A DNA stretch of 64,000 bases, taken from Endothia cerciana. Its lineage: Eukaryota; Ascomycota; Sordariomycetes; Diaporthales; Cryphonectriaceae. Positions 25,017 to 36,983 of this stretch are shown one piece after another (the first letter of the stretch is position 1; every line of letters begins with the position of its first letter). The notes under the pieces were generated by a model, which was not told where the DNA came from, did not search any database, and saw nothing but the letters and a program-made list of their open reading frames with translations. The DNA is taken from assembly GCA_026119935.1 (NCBI GenBank), contig JALRMH010000002.1, positions 1,364,001 through 1,428,000 on the forward strand, read 5' to 3'. Both the position numbers and the translations under genes were made by a program.

Positions 25017-27198
25017 CGTGGCGGAATTCGAGTCCCGGTCCGGAGTCTTGAGTGTTGGCTATTGAACCGAGGCCAGGTGACACAGAAGCTTGCTCAGGTG
25101 ATAGCCGCAGTTTGAGAGGTTGCTCGCGGAACACCGAAGGCTTAAGCTTAAGTCTGGGGATTGGAAGTGCATTAATACCGAGCCGGCATGAAGAAATCGG
25201 GGACTTGAACAGTCCGCTGCTGTGCGCACCGCATCTCCTCACTACCTGGCCGATTTGGTTCTCCAAACACAGCGTTATCCGGGGATGCAGGCTGCTGAGT
25301 GCCCCATGGCTCAAGATCTGCTAACTTCGCAGCATCAAGACCAATATGTCCACACCACGGTATTAGAACCAGGCGACTCAGCGTACTAGTATTCGTAATC
25401 GTACCGAGGCGCATGCGGACCCCCTGACCTAGCGAAACCGAAAAGGATCACCCACGATCAGATGCTGTGGATCTGCATCTCGACTAGGATGTTAATATTT
25501 AGTGGCGACCACAATTTCAAGCGACCGCTGCACAGACAACGCAATGGAGAAGGAGATGCCTACTTCGGCAGATATGCAGGCCCAACGGCCTTCGCTTGAC
25601 CCCCCCCTCAAGTGTAGCACTGACCAATCACCTTTCCGGAGTTTGTGGATACATGCGATGCGCTTACAGTATCAAATTCCGAGGGTGCGAGGCAAATGAA
25701 ACAGGCTGCTTAAGAGAGTGTTGGAGCCGTACGAGGCCCTACCGCGACTTACCTTGCACTGTGTGATCAACGGAAGCCCGTCCAGAGGCCGAGTATTTGA
25801 TGATGGTGCTGCCACAATTGTGGCAGCACGTCAGTTCTCCTCCTCAACAGACAACGCAAAGAGGCTCTGTATGGTAGCTGCTGCATCACGAGACGATATG
25901 TCGGATCCGAGACTCATAAACCGCTTGAACCGCATCCTCAGGAACGACTGTCTCTCATCTCCATCTTCCTTTGCAGTCGAGCTGCGAGAGACTGCGCATC
26001 AGAGGAGTTAACATGGTGGTCCCATCGCCAACAGATCAGTTTTCGGAGGTCTTGATGACGAATTCCAAAGGCCAACCCAGAGAGAAAGAGAGAGGCCTCG
26101 GGGATCGGGACGACTGATGAGGTAGGTTCGAATTCTGTCCGCCCATAACGCGAGGCCTGGAAAACGATGTGAGGCAATCCGCTGTAACGAAGCCTCATCA
26201 GCATTTTGAACTTGAGCTGTTTCTTGGTTCTTATAGCTAAAAGCCATGCCGGTGGCCGATTGGGTGCGGGCTATTAGTGCGCAGTCACGCTACCGGGACT
26301 CTACACATGCTTTCACCTCCAATTAGATACCAACTTCATCGCCAAGTCTACCAACTGCCATAACAATTTCTATACAAATTGCAGGGCCATTCCTGTCAGA
26401 ACTGCAAACGTTTCATCGCGCAAGATGAGATCCGACCGCCTCGTTGACGCAACCACCACAACTCACATCCCGAAATTCGACGGCCTGAAACATCGAGAGC
26501 GGCTTCTGGCTGCGTCAAGAATCCGGTTTGTCAACGGATGCTGCTCTTGTGTCCTCTGATCTCGAGGTAGCCTCCGATCGACCGAGACTACATCTACCTT
26601 CCGAGAGGCCTGTTGTTAAACAGCTTGCCTTGACACACGAGACGTTCAGCACCTATCGCCTTCGAGCGACTCGAGAAGTTTGTTATCGGTCCATGTGTTT
26701 GAAAGCAGGGCACCGACGAACTCGAAAAAAGCCGCTCGTGCAAGAAAGAAAGAAAGAAAGAAAGGAAAAGAACAAAAAATAGGGGGGGGGGGGAACGGAA
26801 ATGTGTTTGCGCCGAGTCACAGTACATCACTCCAGGAACAGGTGTCAACCACCATCAGTCATAATCTTTGTATCAAAGATGACATGAACAATTCTGAGAA
26901 CGCCCATCTGTCAAACATTGTTAGAGTCGGACAGCATATCATCCTCGCAGGTCGGTTTGGACAAAGTTGTGGAGAGCAAGAAATAAAAGGAGAAGGGGAA
27001 GCGGGGGAGGAGGATGGAGGGCCCAGAGTGTGACGTATTAACCACAAGCAGTTGACCTCGCGGTTGACCAGCTGGCTACGTTAACCTCTTAAATCTGCTC
27101 CCCAGTTATTACTTCAATAAGATACTTTGACACTCGACCAAAATTATTCCAACAATTGTAAAGCATGTGCTAGTATTTCTTATTTCCTCTTCTTTTTC

Positions 27199-27231
<33 letters not shown>

Positions 27232-27741
27232 TTGTGTTAGGACTATTCGGAGTTCGCCGCTGTTCACGTTATTTCTTTTGCAGAATCGCCCATTGAACAG
27301 GTATATACGAGGGCTGAATCCACGTACTAAAACACCCCCGGAGGATGAACAAATTTCAGTGCCGGTCGACAGGCCTGTACCTGAAAGGGTCGAGAAGCAA
27401 AGCTGACCCGAAAAGGGATATTCCTAGCGGAATCACGGATGACATGTAGAAACAGATGTGACATCCCAGTATCTTGGTGGTTCTAAGGCGTGTAAGGTAC
27501 CTTGTCGGCTACGGCTTCTCTGATTATGCAAGCATCCTGCAGCACCGGTGCCTGCCGCCAACCAGCCGGCGGCATCTGCAGCAGGCAGAGCTCCCATTGC
27601 GACAGCTTCGGAACCATGAACCGTCAACAATAGAACACCCATCTTCTCCCCCCACCAACTACAGATCGTACACCATCTACCCAACTCCCTCCATCGCAGA
27701 TTGTACGCTTCCTATCAACTCACCTCTGCCAATCTCTCAAA
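25017..27741. other. 2.7-kb divergent intergenic region
   Basis: No supported gene between the P450 and RPN5. It contains a GAAA microsatellite (about 26745-26762) followed by G12 at 26782-26793, and a CT repeat at about 27204-27232. A 79-codon frame at 26008-26247 (minus) begins with a good Met but has no support. Confidence 0.5.
27204..27232. repeat. CT microsatellite
   Basis: A run of CT dinucleotides about 510 bases upstream of the RPN5 start codon. It could be part of the promoter's pyrimidine-rich block. Confidence 0.9.
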
Positions 27742-29324
27742 ATGGCCAACGCCGTTCTGAGACCCGACAAGGACTTTACCAAGGAGGTCGACCAGCAGAT
27801 TCCCCAGGCAGAGCTGCTTGCCAAGGTGCGTTGCCCTGCGGTTTGATAGTCCAAGCCATTCTTGACCTGTACGGAGTGCTGACCATGAACCCGCGCCCCA
27901 GACCAACCTGCAGGGTGCTATCGAGCAGCTCGCTCTCCTGGAGAAGCAAACGCGTCAGGTAAGCTGGCCCCGGGGCGGCTGTTCCCCTTCTTCAGGCCGG
28001 GGCTGACCAGACGATGTGTACAGGCCTCCGATCTTGCGTCCACATCTCGTCTCCTCGTTGCCATCGTCACACTCTGCAAAAATGCCGGCGATTGGGATCT
28101 GCTCAGCGACCAGGTCACCGTCCTCTCCAAGAAACATGGCCAGCTCAAGCAGGCGACCCAGAAGATGGTCCAGGCCGTCATCGACTTCTTGGGTGACATC
28201 TCCAGCATCGACAGGAAAGTGCAGGTTATCGAGACCTTGCGCACGGTGACTGAAGGAAAGATCTTTGTCGAGGTCGAGCGCGCCCGCGTCACCAAGATCC
28301 TGTCCGACCTGAAGAAGGACCACTACGGCGATGTCAAGGCTGCTCGTGACATCCTGTGCGAGCTACAGGTCGAGACCTTCGGGTCAATGGACCGCAAGGA
28401 GAAGACAGAGTTTATCCTCGATCAGGTCGGCCTCTGCATACAAACGCAAGACTGGACCCAGGCAGGCATCCTCAGCCGAAAGATCAGCACCAAGTACCTG
28501 CAGAGTGCCGAGGACGCGACGCCCTTGAAACTGCGGTACTACGAGCAACAGGTCATCTTGGCCAAGAGCGAAGACAGGTACCTGGACGCATGCAAGCACT
28601 ATCGAGAGGTCCTCGACATTCCCTCTGTGCAAGAAGACCAGAACCTCTTCAAGGCCGTAAGTCAACCTGCTAGGAGCTCCCTTGTAGCCGGCGCCTGACA
28701 CTGACCTCTGCGCCACAGACCTTAGCACGCATCATCTACTTCGTGGTCCTGGCACCTCATGACAATGAGCAGCATGACCTGATGCACCGTATCAAGGCAG
28801 ACGCGCGCAACTCTCGGGTCCCTCTTGAGGCCAAGCTCCTCGAGGAATTTACTGTCCAGGAACTCATGCGCTGGCCCAGCGTCGAGCAGATCTACGGGCC
28901 CCACCTCTGCCAGACCGACATCTTCGACGCTCAGCTCGGTGCTTCCGCAGACCCTAAAGCCAACCAGCGGTGGCAGGACCTGCGCAAGCGCGTCATCGAG
29001 CACAACGTTCGCGTGATTGCCAAGTACTACACTCGCATCCGGATGGACCGCCTCACGCAGCACCTTGACCTCAGCGAGGACGAGACCGAGAAGTACATCA
29101 GCGAGCTCGTCACCTCCAAGATGGTATATGCCCGAATCGACCGTCCAGCTCGTGTCGTGAGCTTCGCCAAGCCCAGGAGTGTCGATGACATCCTGAACGA
29201 GTGGAGCTATAATATGAAGGACTTGCTCAACCACCTGGGCAAGATCGAGCACCTCATTACAAAGGACGAGATGATGGCTAGCATACAGCCCTCCGGCAAG
29301 AAGGCTGTTCAGACCAAGGGTTAG
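27742..29324 (+). CDS. rpn5: 26S proteasome lid subunit Rpn5 (PSMD12)
   Basis: Exons 27742-27825, 27902-27958, 28024-28656, 28719-29324; 459 residues, close to the family norm. The N-terminal and middle parts form the TPR-like helical solenoid (KNAGDWDLLSDQVTVLSKK, RKVQVIETLRTVTEG, YYEQQVILAKSEDRYLDA). The C-terminal third is the PCI domain with winged helix (RVIEHNVRVIAKYYTRIRMD, LDLSEDETEKYISELVTSK, YARIDRPARVVSF), ending in a helix (DILNEWSYNMKDLLNHLGKI). Rpn5 is a scaffold of the proteasome lid that contacts the core particle and Rpn11 neighbours. No anomaly seen. Confidence 0.96.
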
Positions 29325-29913
29325 GATTTATGACTTGGTTGTCTGGGCGGGTTATGGATTGAACCAGTTGCTAGGCGTTCGGATAGACCTGGGAGCATTT
29401 TTCACAGTCTCAGGGGCGGAACTGGCAATTACGAGCAAAATGGCATTCTTATGAAAACATATGGATTCCTATCCCGTGATTAACAGAGACAACCGTCTTC
29501 TGAAATGTGCCCCTGCGCGATGGCCTGCTGCCGTGGGATAATCTCTTGCAAGGGAAGCCGTCCCAGTGAGAATCGTTCCAGCGCAAGTTACACCGCGGAC
29601 GGACATCCAGCTGGAAGTCACTCCGAAGGGTTACTGGAGGCGGTTTTCGAAATCGGCGTCGAAGTCGGAAGTCGAAATTCGGGCCGGCCGCTTACGGAGC
29701 CTGAATCGCTCGGATGTCATCGGCGGGTGGATCCCGGGACTTGGACCCCTCCGTAGAAAGCTGGACTCCGCGCGCGCGAGGCTCACCCAGTCCCCGACTG
29801 CACTCTTCACATCGCGCCCCTTCATGTATTTCGCCTCGAGACTTGGACGGTCATATCTCAAGCCGAAACCGAGTCACCCGTCCTTCTATACGCTCTGCCG
29901 GTGTTACACAGTC
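29325..29913. other. RPN5 3' flank and FSH1 promoter
   Basis: About 590 bases without gene. The second half is GC-rich, including GCGCGCGCGAGG near 29768, and ends in the short leader of the FSH1-type gene. Confidence 0.55.
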
Positions 29914-30996
29914 ATGGCCGACGCAAGTCCAGCGGGTGCCCAGGCTAGGAAGCCAAAGGACGACGGCATGAGGGAGGTTAAGATCCTGATGCTCCACGGT
30001 AAGATGAGTATTTCCCCCTGCCAGGTTGACGGGCGTCAACCTCACGTGCTCGATTACAACCCACGACCCCCCCTTGAGCTCGCAACCTGGACGGTGTGCT
30101 GCTCGCGCCCGCCCGCGCCACGTGAAGCTCAGACCAAACCCCCCCCCCCCCTCACACACCGACGCGCCATACAATACGGTCTTGAATAGAAAAAAAACAA
30201 AAAAAAGTATACATAAAAAGTCTGACATGATCCAGGATACACCCAGTCCGGGCCCCTCTTCCACGCCAAGACCCGCGCCCTCGAGAAGCTCCTCACAAAG
30301 TCCCTCGCGCCGCTCAGGATCCGGCCCGCGCTCATCTACCCCACGGCGCCCAACCGGCTCTCGACGGGGGACATCCCGGGCTACTCGCCCTCGAACGCGG
30401 AGTCGTCCGAGGGCGCGGACGCGGAGATGGATGCGTGGGCCTGGTTCCGCAAGGACGAGGCCACGGGGTCCTACCGGCTGCTCAGGGAGGGCATGGACAG
30501 CCTGGCCCGGACCATCAGGGAGGACGCGGGCGGGAGCGTGGACGGCGTCGTGGGCTTCTCGCAGGGCGGCGCCGTGGCGGGGATGCTCGCGTCCGCGCTG
30601 GAGACCCGCATGGCGACCCCGGCCCCCGCCGCCGCCGCCGCCGCCGCCGCCGGCGGGGGCGGGGAGGGCGAGGGCGAGGGCTGGGTCGAGACCCTGAGGC
30701 GGGCCAACGGCGGGAGGCCGCTCAGGTTCGCCGTCGTCTACAGCGGGTTCTTCGCGCCGCCCGCCGAGCTGGGGTGGCTGTACGAGCCCAAGATCAGGAC
30801 CCCGACGCTGCACTTCATCGGGAGCCTGGACACGGTCGTCGAGGAGGGCCGGAGCCGCGGCCTCGTGGCCCGGTGTGAGGATCCCGCCGTCGTCGTGCAC
30901 CCCGGTGGCCACTACGTTCCGGTGAGCAAGGAGTGGGTGACGCCGCTGGTCGGGTTTGTCAGGAGGTGGTGTGAGGACGATGCGGACGAGAGTTGA
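29914..30996 (+). CDS. FSH1-family alpha/beta serine hydrolase
   Basis: Exons 29914-29998 and 30236-30996; 281 residues. The splice joins ILMLHG to YTQSGPLFHAKT, the conserved start of the FSH (OVCA2-like) fold. Catalytic residues are recognisable: nucleophile Ser137 in GFSQGG, Asp227 in GSLDTVV and His254 in HPGGHYVP. A loop after the nucleophile helix (about 30625-30684) is expanded into an Ala8 run plus a Gly/Glu repeat, not expected in the family core. Fungal FSH1 proteins are small cytosolic esterases of uncertain substrate; related enzymes occur in polyketide clusters. The intron is long for this window (237 bases) and holds a C13 tract followed by an A-rich stretch. Convergent with the amino-acid transporter. 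Confidence 0.9.
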
Positions 30997-31495
30997 GTGG
31001 TGGATGAGTGCAGGGCAGATTCATGGGCGATGCACCAGCCGGGGCGGTCTGCTTAAAGAAGAAAAAAAAAATCCCAAAAAAAATCGCAACACTTCCGAGG
31101 CGTTATGGACCTTGTGGGATGTCAAGACCAGAGTGCATTCACAGGTATTTGTTATTCTGTCTGCACATTTACACGGGCACGACCACGACCATCTCAGATC
31201 ATCTCGTCCGACATAAGCTACATAATATGCCAAGCAGTCTGGCCCCGAGGCCTCTCAATCATCGACACAGGGCCACGGCGAGCACCCTGATATTCTCATC
31301 CTAAACGCCTGCGGTATGCAAATTTGAACCACATGGCGTGGAAAAGCAAAGGTAGATCGACCATATATAGGAAGAAGAAAAAACGAACAGAAACAGACAG
31401 AAAAAAGAAAGGAAAAACGCCAGCCCATGCTCCAGCAGCTTTGATCTCCCCCCTCTTGTTCATGTCTCTAGACGGCAAAATATATCCATAGTGGC
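30997..31495. other. Convergent 3' flanks
   Basis: About 500 bases with A-rich patches (31059-31084, 31371-31414) and no ORF with support. Confidence 0.6.
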
Positions 31496-33344
31496 TCAAT
31501 GCGCCACCGTAAAGAAGGTATTCAAGATCAAGCAAACCACCATGACGCAGATGCCATAGATGGCCAAACATAATGCTAGCTTCCTTAACAGGCCATGCTC
31601 AATATGCTCTAGGTCCCACCTCCATCTCTTCCGCAGCCGCGACCAGCTGCTCTGAAGAAGGCTCCTACTCGACCCGACGCTTCTTGCATCCTCTAGGATT
31701 CCAGAGCCAGTGGGCTCGAGGCCCGCATCAGTCTCGTCATCGCTGTCGCCGTTCGCTACGTCCATGTCGTCGTCTTCCTTGGCGAGTCGCTGATGGTGGA
31801 TACTGTCTGGATCACTGATTTTGTAGTAGAACAGCCCGGGGAGGATGAAGCTGATAGAGGTTGAGCCCGTGGCGCCGACGTAAGCAAGCACGCGGTCGAG
31901 TTGGGACACGGTCAGCGCAGTGGTGTACGAGAGCACAATGATGAAAGTGGTGAGCAGGGCGAAACGGAGCTCAGAGATGGCTGCCATGGGCGCGCCGTGG
32001 CTGTCAGTCTGTGCTGCGGCGGTAGGGAGGATGTTGTGGTTGTTGGGAGAGTGCTCTCGGTTGTTAGAGCGATTCGGTCGCCACTTCAGAACAGCGTCGA
32101 GGGATGCTCGACAAGGATGGACTTGGAGTGGCACGCTGAACATGACGAGGATGACGATGGCGGCCTTGCCGATGGTCGAGGCGATGGAGGGCGGGTACAT
32201 GCTGACAATGTTACCTAGGACATCGTTGCCAAAGGTAAAATAGCCAGTGATGGCAACCAGGACATAAATGCTTGCTGCTGAGCCGATGCTGGCGGAGATT
32301 ACCCCAACGATGCTGCCTGGTGAATTGTCCTTGATCTCGTTGAGAACGGAGAACATCTGCCTGGTGTTAGCTACGCTCAAGAACCGTGTCCGTAATCCGA
32401 CTGGGGAATACATACGTTCTGGTGGCAGGTATACGCAAACACCACCACCGGTAGACTGCTGAGGAAAGCAATCGGACCGTTCCATTCAATGATGTTGACA
32501 TCGCCCCGGTTTTCGATCGAGTCTGAGGCGAAATGATATACGACCAGGATGATCAGGTATCCAATCGAGATCAGGGCAACGACACTCGTATACTTGAGCG
32601 AATCCAGTCTCCTCAGGAAGCTCAATGGTATGATTACCAGCATGAACGCCGTGATCCAAAAGTGCCGGTCCACCAAGAAGGGATACGCACCCGCGTCGGT
32701 GTTGAAACCCCTCATGACTCCTGGCATCAAGTCCCCGATGATGATCAGGTAAGAGACGCCGACCCCGAAGCATTTCACTGCGATGGCAGCATCGAATATA
32801 ACGGCGGCGTTCGGGTACGTGAGTTGCGATAGCGCAAAGAAGGAGGAGCTCCCCCGGTCGAGGTAACGGGCGCATCGTGATTGTAGGTAGAGGCCGAAGG
32901 CGGATGTTAGGCCCGACCATAGTATTATGATTGTCCCCAGCAGCATTCCCATCTGCGACATGGCGTGTGGCATGGCGAGCGTTCCGGCGCCAACTATCGT
33001 GTTTAGGAGGTTGATATTGCTTGAAAGCATGGAGGCCTGGCCGCTGCCTTCCTTGGGACTGCGCCCTCGTTTTGGTCTGCCATCGCAGCAGAAGTCAGCA
33101 CCATGTCTCCCCCACAGCACCGTATCAGGACACAGCAGCTATGGCACGCACAGAGCCCTCAGGCGGTCGATGCAAAGCCGAGGATGTTGGGGCCGCATCT
33201 TCCTGCGCGCAGACACTCCCCGTGGGCCGTCGCAATGTACCCTCCCCAGCACGGCGCAGGGCAGATGACATCAACATACCGTGCCATGGCTCCGGGGTCA
33301 GAGCCAGATGCGGTTCCATCAGAGAAAGTCGAGTAGTTCGTCAT
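31496..33344 (-). CDS. Avt-type amino-acid transporter (AAAP/SLC38 family)
   Basis: Model: complement of 31496-32356, 32416-33076, 33280-33344; 528 residues. Exon 1 codes for a short cytosolic N-terminus (MTNYSTFSDG...AMAR). The first membrane segment carries the family signature SSNINLLNTIVGAGTLAMP. About ten further hydrophobic segments follow, with conserved blocks GVSYLIIIGDLMPGV, SLKYTSVVALISI and VFAYTCHQN|MFSVLNE across the second splice. A hydrophilic loop (KWRPNRSNNREHSP...) and a long acidic loop (KEDDDMDVANGDSDDETD) precede the last segment. Fungal Avt5/6-like proteins export amino acids from the vacuole; the exact substrate and direction are inferred from the family. The N-terminal exon is less certain than the rest. 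Confidence 0.9.
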
Positions 33345-34872
33345 AGCACTCGCACCACAGCGCAGGCACCCAGGTACATCCGGCGCAGAGTGTATATCCG
33401 GGTAGGGTTGGGCGATGTCAGATCGACGTCCGTTTGGCCTGTGGTCTTGGCTCTCTCGCTGGTCTGGCGTCTGCTCTGGGGGTTCTGGGAGTAGTCGCTA
33501 CAGCGAGGCGGGATCGAAGTGTGTCGGCGGTATACGGTGTCTGGAACCGGGCGTGCAGCGGTCGATGCAGAAGACGAAGGAAGAAGAGGAGGTTAAGAAT
33601 AGAGATCCGAGTAAGTAGGTCGGGACCTAGATCGGCCCTGGCCGGCGCTGCTCGACCGGCAGCGCTAGAGCGTAGCCTGTCCTTTCCACACCTTGCCTGG
33701 TCGAAACCCGGTCCCCTTTGGCTGGCCTGGACCCAGAATTTGTTGACGTGATGCTGAGTGATGCAAGGTAAGCACCTCCAGACAAAAGAAGAAGCAGAAG
33801 AATGACAAGAGGAAACAAATGGCACGCTGATGCGGTCAGTGTGCCTGAAGCAAGCTGGCTTCAGAGCTGCTTCGACGAGGAACCAAGTCGCATGCCCCAC
33901 TGCGCCAGCCAGCGTCAAGTGACACTCTGAACAGACTTGCCCTTTGAGAGCACCCAGGGTCTAACTGAATCCACAGAAGGTGGCCTCTCAGCCAGCCAGC
34001 TGTCGCTTACTAACCAAAACACTGCTGCAGGGGCTAATACATTGACAATGGACTTTTAGAACGGTATGATTCTTACCGCTTGAACACTTCTTGCTTCGCT
34101 CGGTATCTGTTGATAAATATCACGCAACACAAAAGTTATATCCCTCCGAGGACCGTATCAAGGTACGCCTTCGGGGACTCAAACGTCATGTCCACGGGCG
34201 CAGACGCCTGATGGGCGATGCCAGTGATCAAAGTTGCGGAAAAGTACTCGATAGCAGCGTCTATAGCAATAATCGAAGTGGTTTCCATGCAAGCCCGCCC
34301 TGGTCGATATTTTGGCGCACTGACCGACGGAGCAACGCTTTATAGCAGTGTTTTTTGGGCTGACGGTTGGTATATACTGCATGCGTACTCTATACGGGAC
34401 CGAATGGTAGACGAGCAGGTATGTGAATGGACATGCGCGTGGCTGTCCGCGATGTAGAGATGTGGGTTCTCATCGAGATGTTGCATCGTGATCTTACGTT
34501 TGCTCCCAGTTATTTGGTGGCTCCGTCGGGAAGGCATCGAGGCATGGGGCAAGATGGCAAGGCTACGGAGCGTCAAGCATCAAATACAAAGGCGGATTAA
34601 ACTTCGCAAGAAAAGACTGTTGTTTGGACGTCTACCCGGGCTCATCAAGTCGATCCCTCTCGCCGTCCTCGTACTCGTGGATACGCTCCTGCAGTCCGAG
34701 TCTCCTGGTACCGCTCACCCACACTTAGGGGTGCCTTGGTACGTTTCCCTGCTTCATCGCCATCCACATGTAGGTCGTAGCCAGCATCTTGATTCGCCAG
34801 TCGGGTATCTCCTGCGCCCAACGCCCGGGCAATGCATGATACCCATCAGAGAGCAGCACTCGTCGACAAGCT
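33345..34872. other. Upstream region of the transporter gene
   Basis: A 166-codon minus-strand frame at 33418-33918 overlaps the likely leader and shows no domain. The remaining sequence up to the eL36 stop contains no supported element. Confidence 0.5.
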
Positions 34873-35503
34873 CTAGTGGGCAGCGCGACGGGACTCAGCA
34901 ATCATCCGCTGCAACTCCTCCACCTTGGCCTTGGAGCGGCCAAACGTTCCCAGCTAAATGGAAAGGTCAGCCGTGCCGGGAAGAGAATACCGAAAGCATG
35001 TTTTATTGCAGGACTTACTCGCTTCTTGGCGAGCTTCCGGCTGCGCTTGTCCTTTCCATTGCGGATCAGCTCGACGATGCGCTTCTCGTAGGGTGCGAGA
35101 CCGGCAACCTCCTTGATGAGCGAGCGTACGAAGACGGTCCGCTTGCTCGAGCGTCCCTTCATGCGGCTCACGCGCTTGCTGGCGACTCGTGGTGTGGTTT
35201 TCTAGGTCAGGGTCAGCCGGTGTCCGTGTCGGCGTTCGTGTCCGTGTCGGTCACATGCGCTCGTCGACCTTGATCTATAATCGAGAATGAGAGGGTGGAG
35301 GAAATCTTACGTGTCCGCGGTTCGGGCCCTGGTTCGGATGGGTTAGCATTCTGTTGACGCTCCAGTAGAAGAGGCAGCAATTGATTGTGGTCCATAACCA
35401 GGAAAGCAGAGTTTGCTCGATTGCCTTCTGCAGTTGAGATGAGGGGCAGAGGTAAACTTACAACCACGAGGCCGGAGCGAGGGGCATCTTTGGCGGCTGC
35501 CAT
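34873..35503 (-). CDS. rpl36: 60S ribosomal protein eL36 (Rpl36)
   Basis: Model: complement of 34873-34953, 35019-35201, 35311-35328, 35462-35503; 107 residues as expected. Exon 1 gives MAAAKDAPRSGLVV, an 18-base microexon gives GPNRGH, then KTTPRVASKRVSRMKGRSSK, followed by VRSLIKEVAGLAPYEKRIVE and KRSRKLAKKR; the last exon gives LGTFGRSKAKVEELQ and the end ESRRAAH. The microexon is flanked by a YAG acceptor and a GTAAGA donor and restores the conserved Gly-x-Asn-(Lys/Arg)-Gly-His block, so it is well supported. The protein is a basic component of the large subunit. It shares a 765-base divergent promoter with RO-10. Intron 2 contains a TGTCCGTGTCGG-type short repeat near 35221-35251. Confidence 0.93.
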
Positions 35504-36267
35504 CTTTGATATGCTGCTTCGCGATGGTTGAGGGAGGTGGTAGGTGTCGAAGTCTGGGAGGTGGACGATGGCGAAGGGCAAAATCCTGCACAATTGAAAG
35601 GGTGCGATTTGATTTTGTTGCGCCCGGTTGTGGGGCTGCGGTTCAGCCACATGTGGCGCCAGCGCCGAGGCCCCCGTCGCCAGGGAGGGACCGGGGTCTA
35701 GAAGCCGCTATACCTGATACGGACGGGAATGAGTCAGCGGGTATTGTGCGGCCGAATTCACACTCTACCGCACAGTGACACTTTGTCAGTTGAGCTTTGG
35801 CCATTTTGATCGCCAAAGCGTCATTTGTCCTACTACACTATTGTACTATGCTTAGATAGTAGCCTGGACCGCAACACACCGCCCCCACACATCATATCAC
35901 AGTGATACGGGGAAGCGGGCAGGGGAACAAGCTTGGTGGGGAGGGTTGTGCCGCTGGCAAATATCGGCCCTGCAGCCTCCGACCTGACGTACGGTAGGAC
36001 AGGCCCTGGGCGGAAGGTTGTTCAACAAATGTGTAGTGATATTTGATTATAGGACTCCACCAATCCACTACAGCGTGGTCCTAGCCTTGCCGGTTTCACC
36101 ATCGCGGACGCGTAAATGGAGCACGTCTCGTGACGACGCGATATCATCACGGACTCTTGCGGTTCAAGACGGCAATCTGTCAATTATTGACAGGCTCAGG
36201 GCGGGCACACTAAAGGGTCAGGAGTAGCTTCCTTCGAACCTCGGGCGGTCCACACACAACCATCACG
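35504..36267. other. Divergent promoter, RPL36 / RO-10
   Basis: A 765-base divergent region with no gene. The start codons of eL36 (minus) and RO-10 (plus) border it. Confidence 0.55.
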
Positions 36268-36983
36268 ATGGACAACGAAACTCTCGACAAGACGACCCTC
36301 ACCACAATCTCCCTCCTCGAGGCCCGCCTGCTGCGGATCGAGCAGCTCCTCTACGGGACAACATCGGTACCCACCTCACAGCCGCCCGCGGACTCGGCGC
36401 TCAGCTCCCTGGGTGACCTCGAGCGGCGCTTCTCAAACCTGATCTCGCGCTTCCGTGTCTACGCCGATATACTCAAGCTCTGTGCGTTTCCTATGCCCCC
36501 TACTCACCATCTGTCCTTGGTGTGGTCCCCTCACAATGTCATCAGCTTTCTGACAACAGGCCTGCCGGCGTGACAGACCGCGCCCACCCGGCGTTCTTCT
36601 CCCCCACGCCCGACCCCTCGCGGCCCCCGTCCCAGCTCGACACCCCCGCCCTGCGCGCCACCGTCCTCTCCTTCGCGTCCTCCTTCCCCAGCACCGTCTC
36701 CGCCCTCACGGCCGTCACCTCCGACACGCCCATCCCGGACCCCTCGCTGTCCGCGGAGCTCGTCGCCCTGCTGCCGAGGATGAAGGGGGTGGAGGCGACG
36801 CAGCTGGCGCAGGAGGCCGAGATCGCGGAGCTGAGGGCGCGGAGCGAAGGGCTGGTGGGGGCGTGGTACGAGCAGAGGGTCGTGGGGTACGGGGCCTCGG
36901 TGGCGGACGTCGAGGGGAGGGTGGAGAGGGTTGAACGGCGCGTGAGGAGGATAGAGGCTGCGAAGGGGAGGGAGGAGGTTTGA
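36268..36983 (+). CDS. ro-10: Dynactin p24 subunit, RO-10 type
   Basis: Exons 36268-36481 and 36577-36983; 206 residues. The splice was chosen among three acceptors because only the TGACAG site at 36576 keeps the frame and yields ILKLYRAHPAFF, the conserved junction of the family. Helical blocks LTTISLLEARLLRIEQLLYG and LERRFSNLISRFRVYADIL precede it. The C-terminus is coiled coil (EATQLAQEAEIAELRARSEG, then ADVEGRVERVERRVRRIEAA). RO-10 homologues belong to the dynactin shoulder and are needed for dynein-driven nuclear migration in hyphae. A GAG-repeat run follows just after the stop. Confidence 0.85.

Noticed and set aside
30000..30180. Coding continuation of FSH1 through the intron
   Set aside because: The open frame after 29999 runs into a C tract and loses the family pattern; splicing to 30236 restores the conserved sequence exactly.
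33418..33918. 166-codon open frame on the minus strand upstream of the transporter
   Set aside because: Most likely part of the transporter's promoter/leader; no domain and no good start context.
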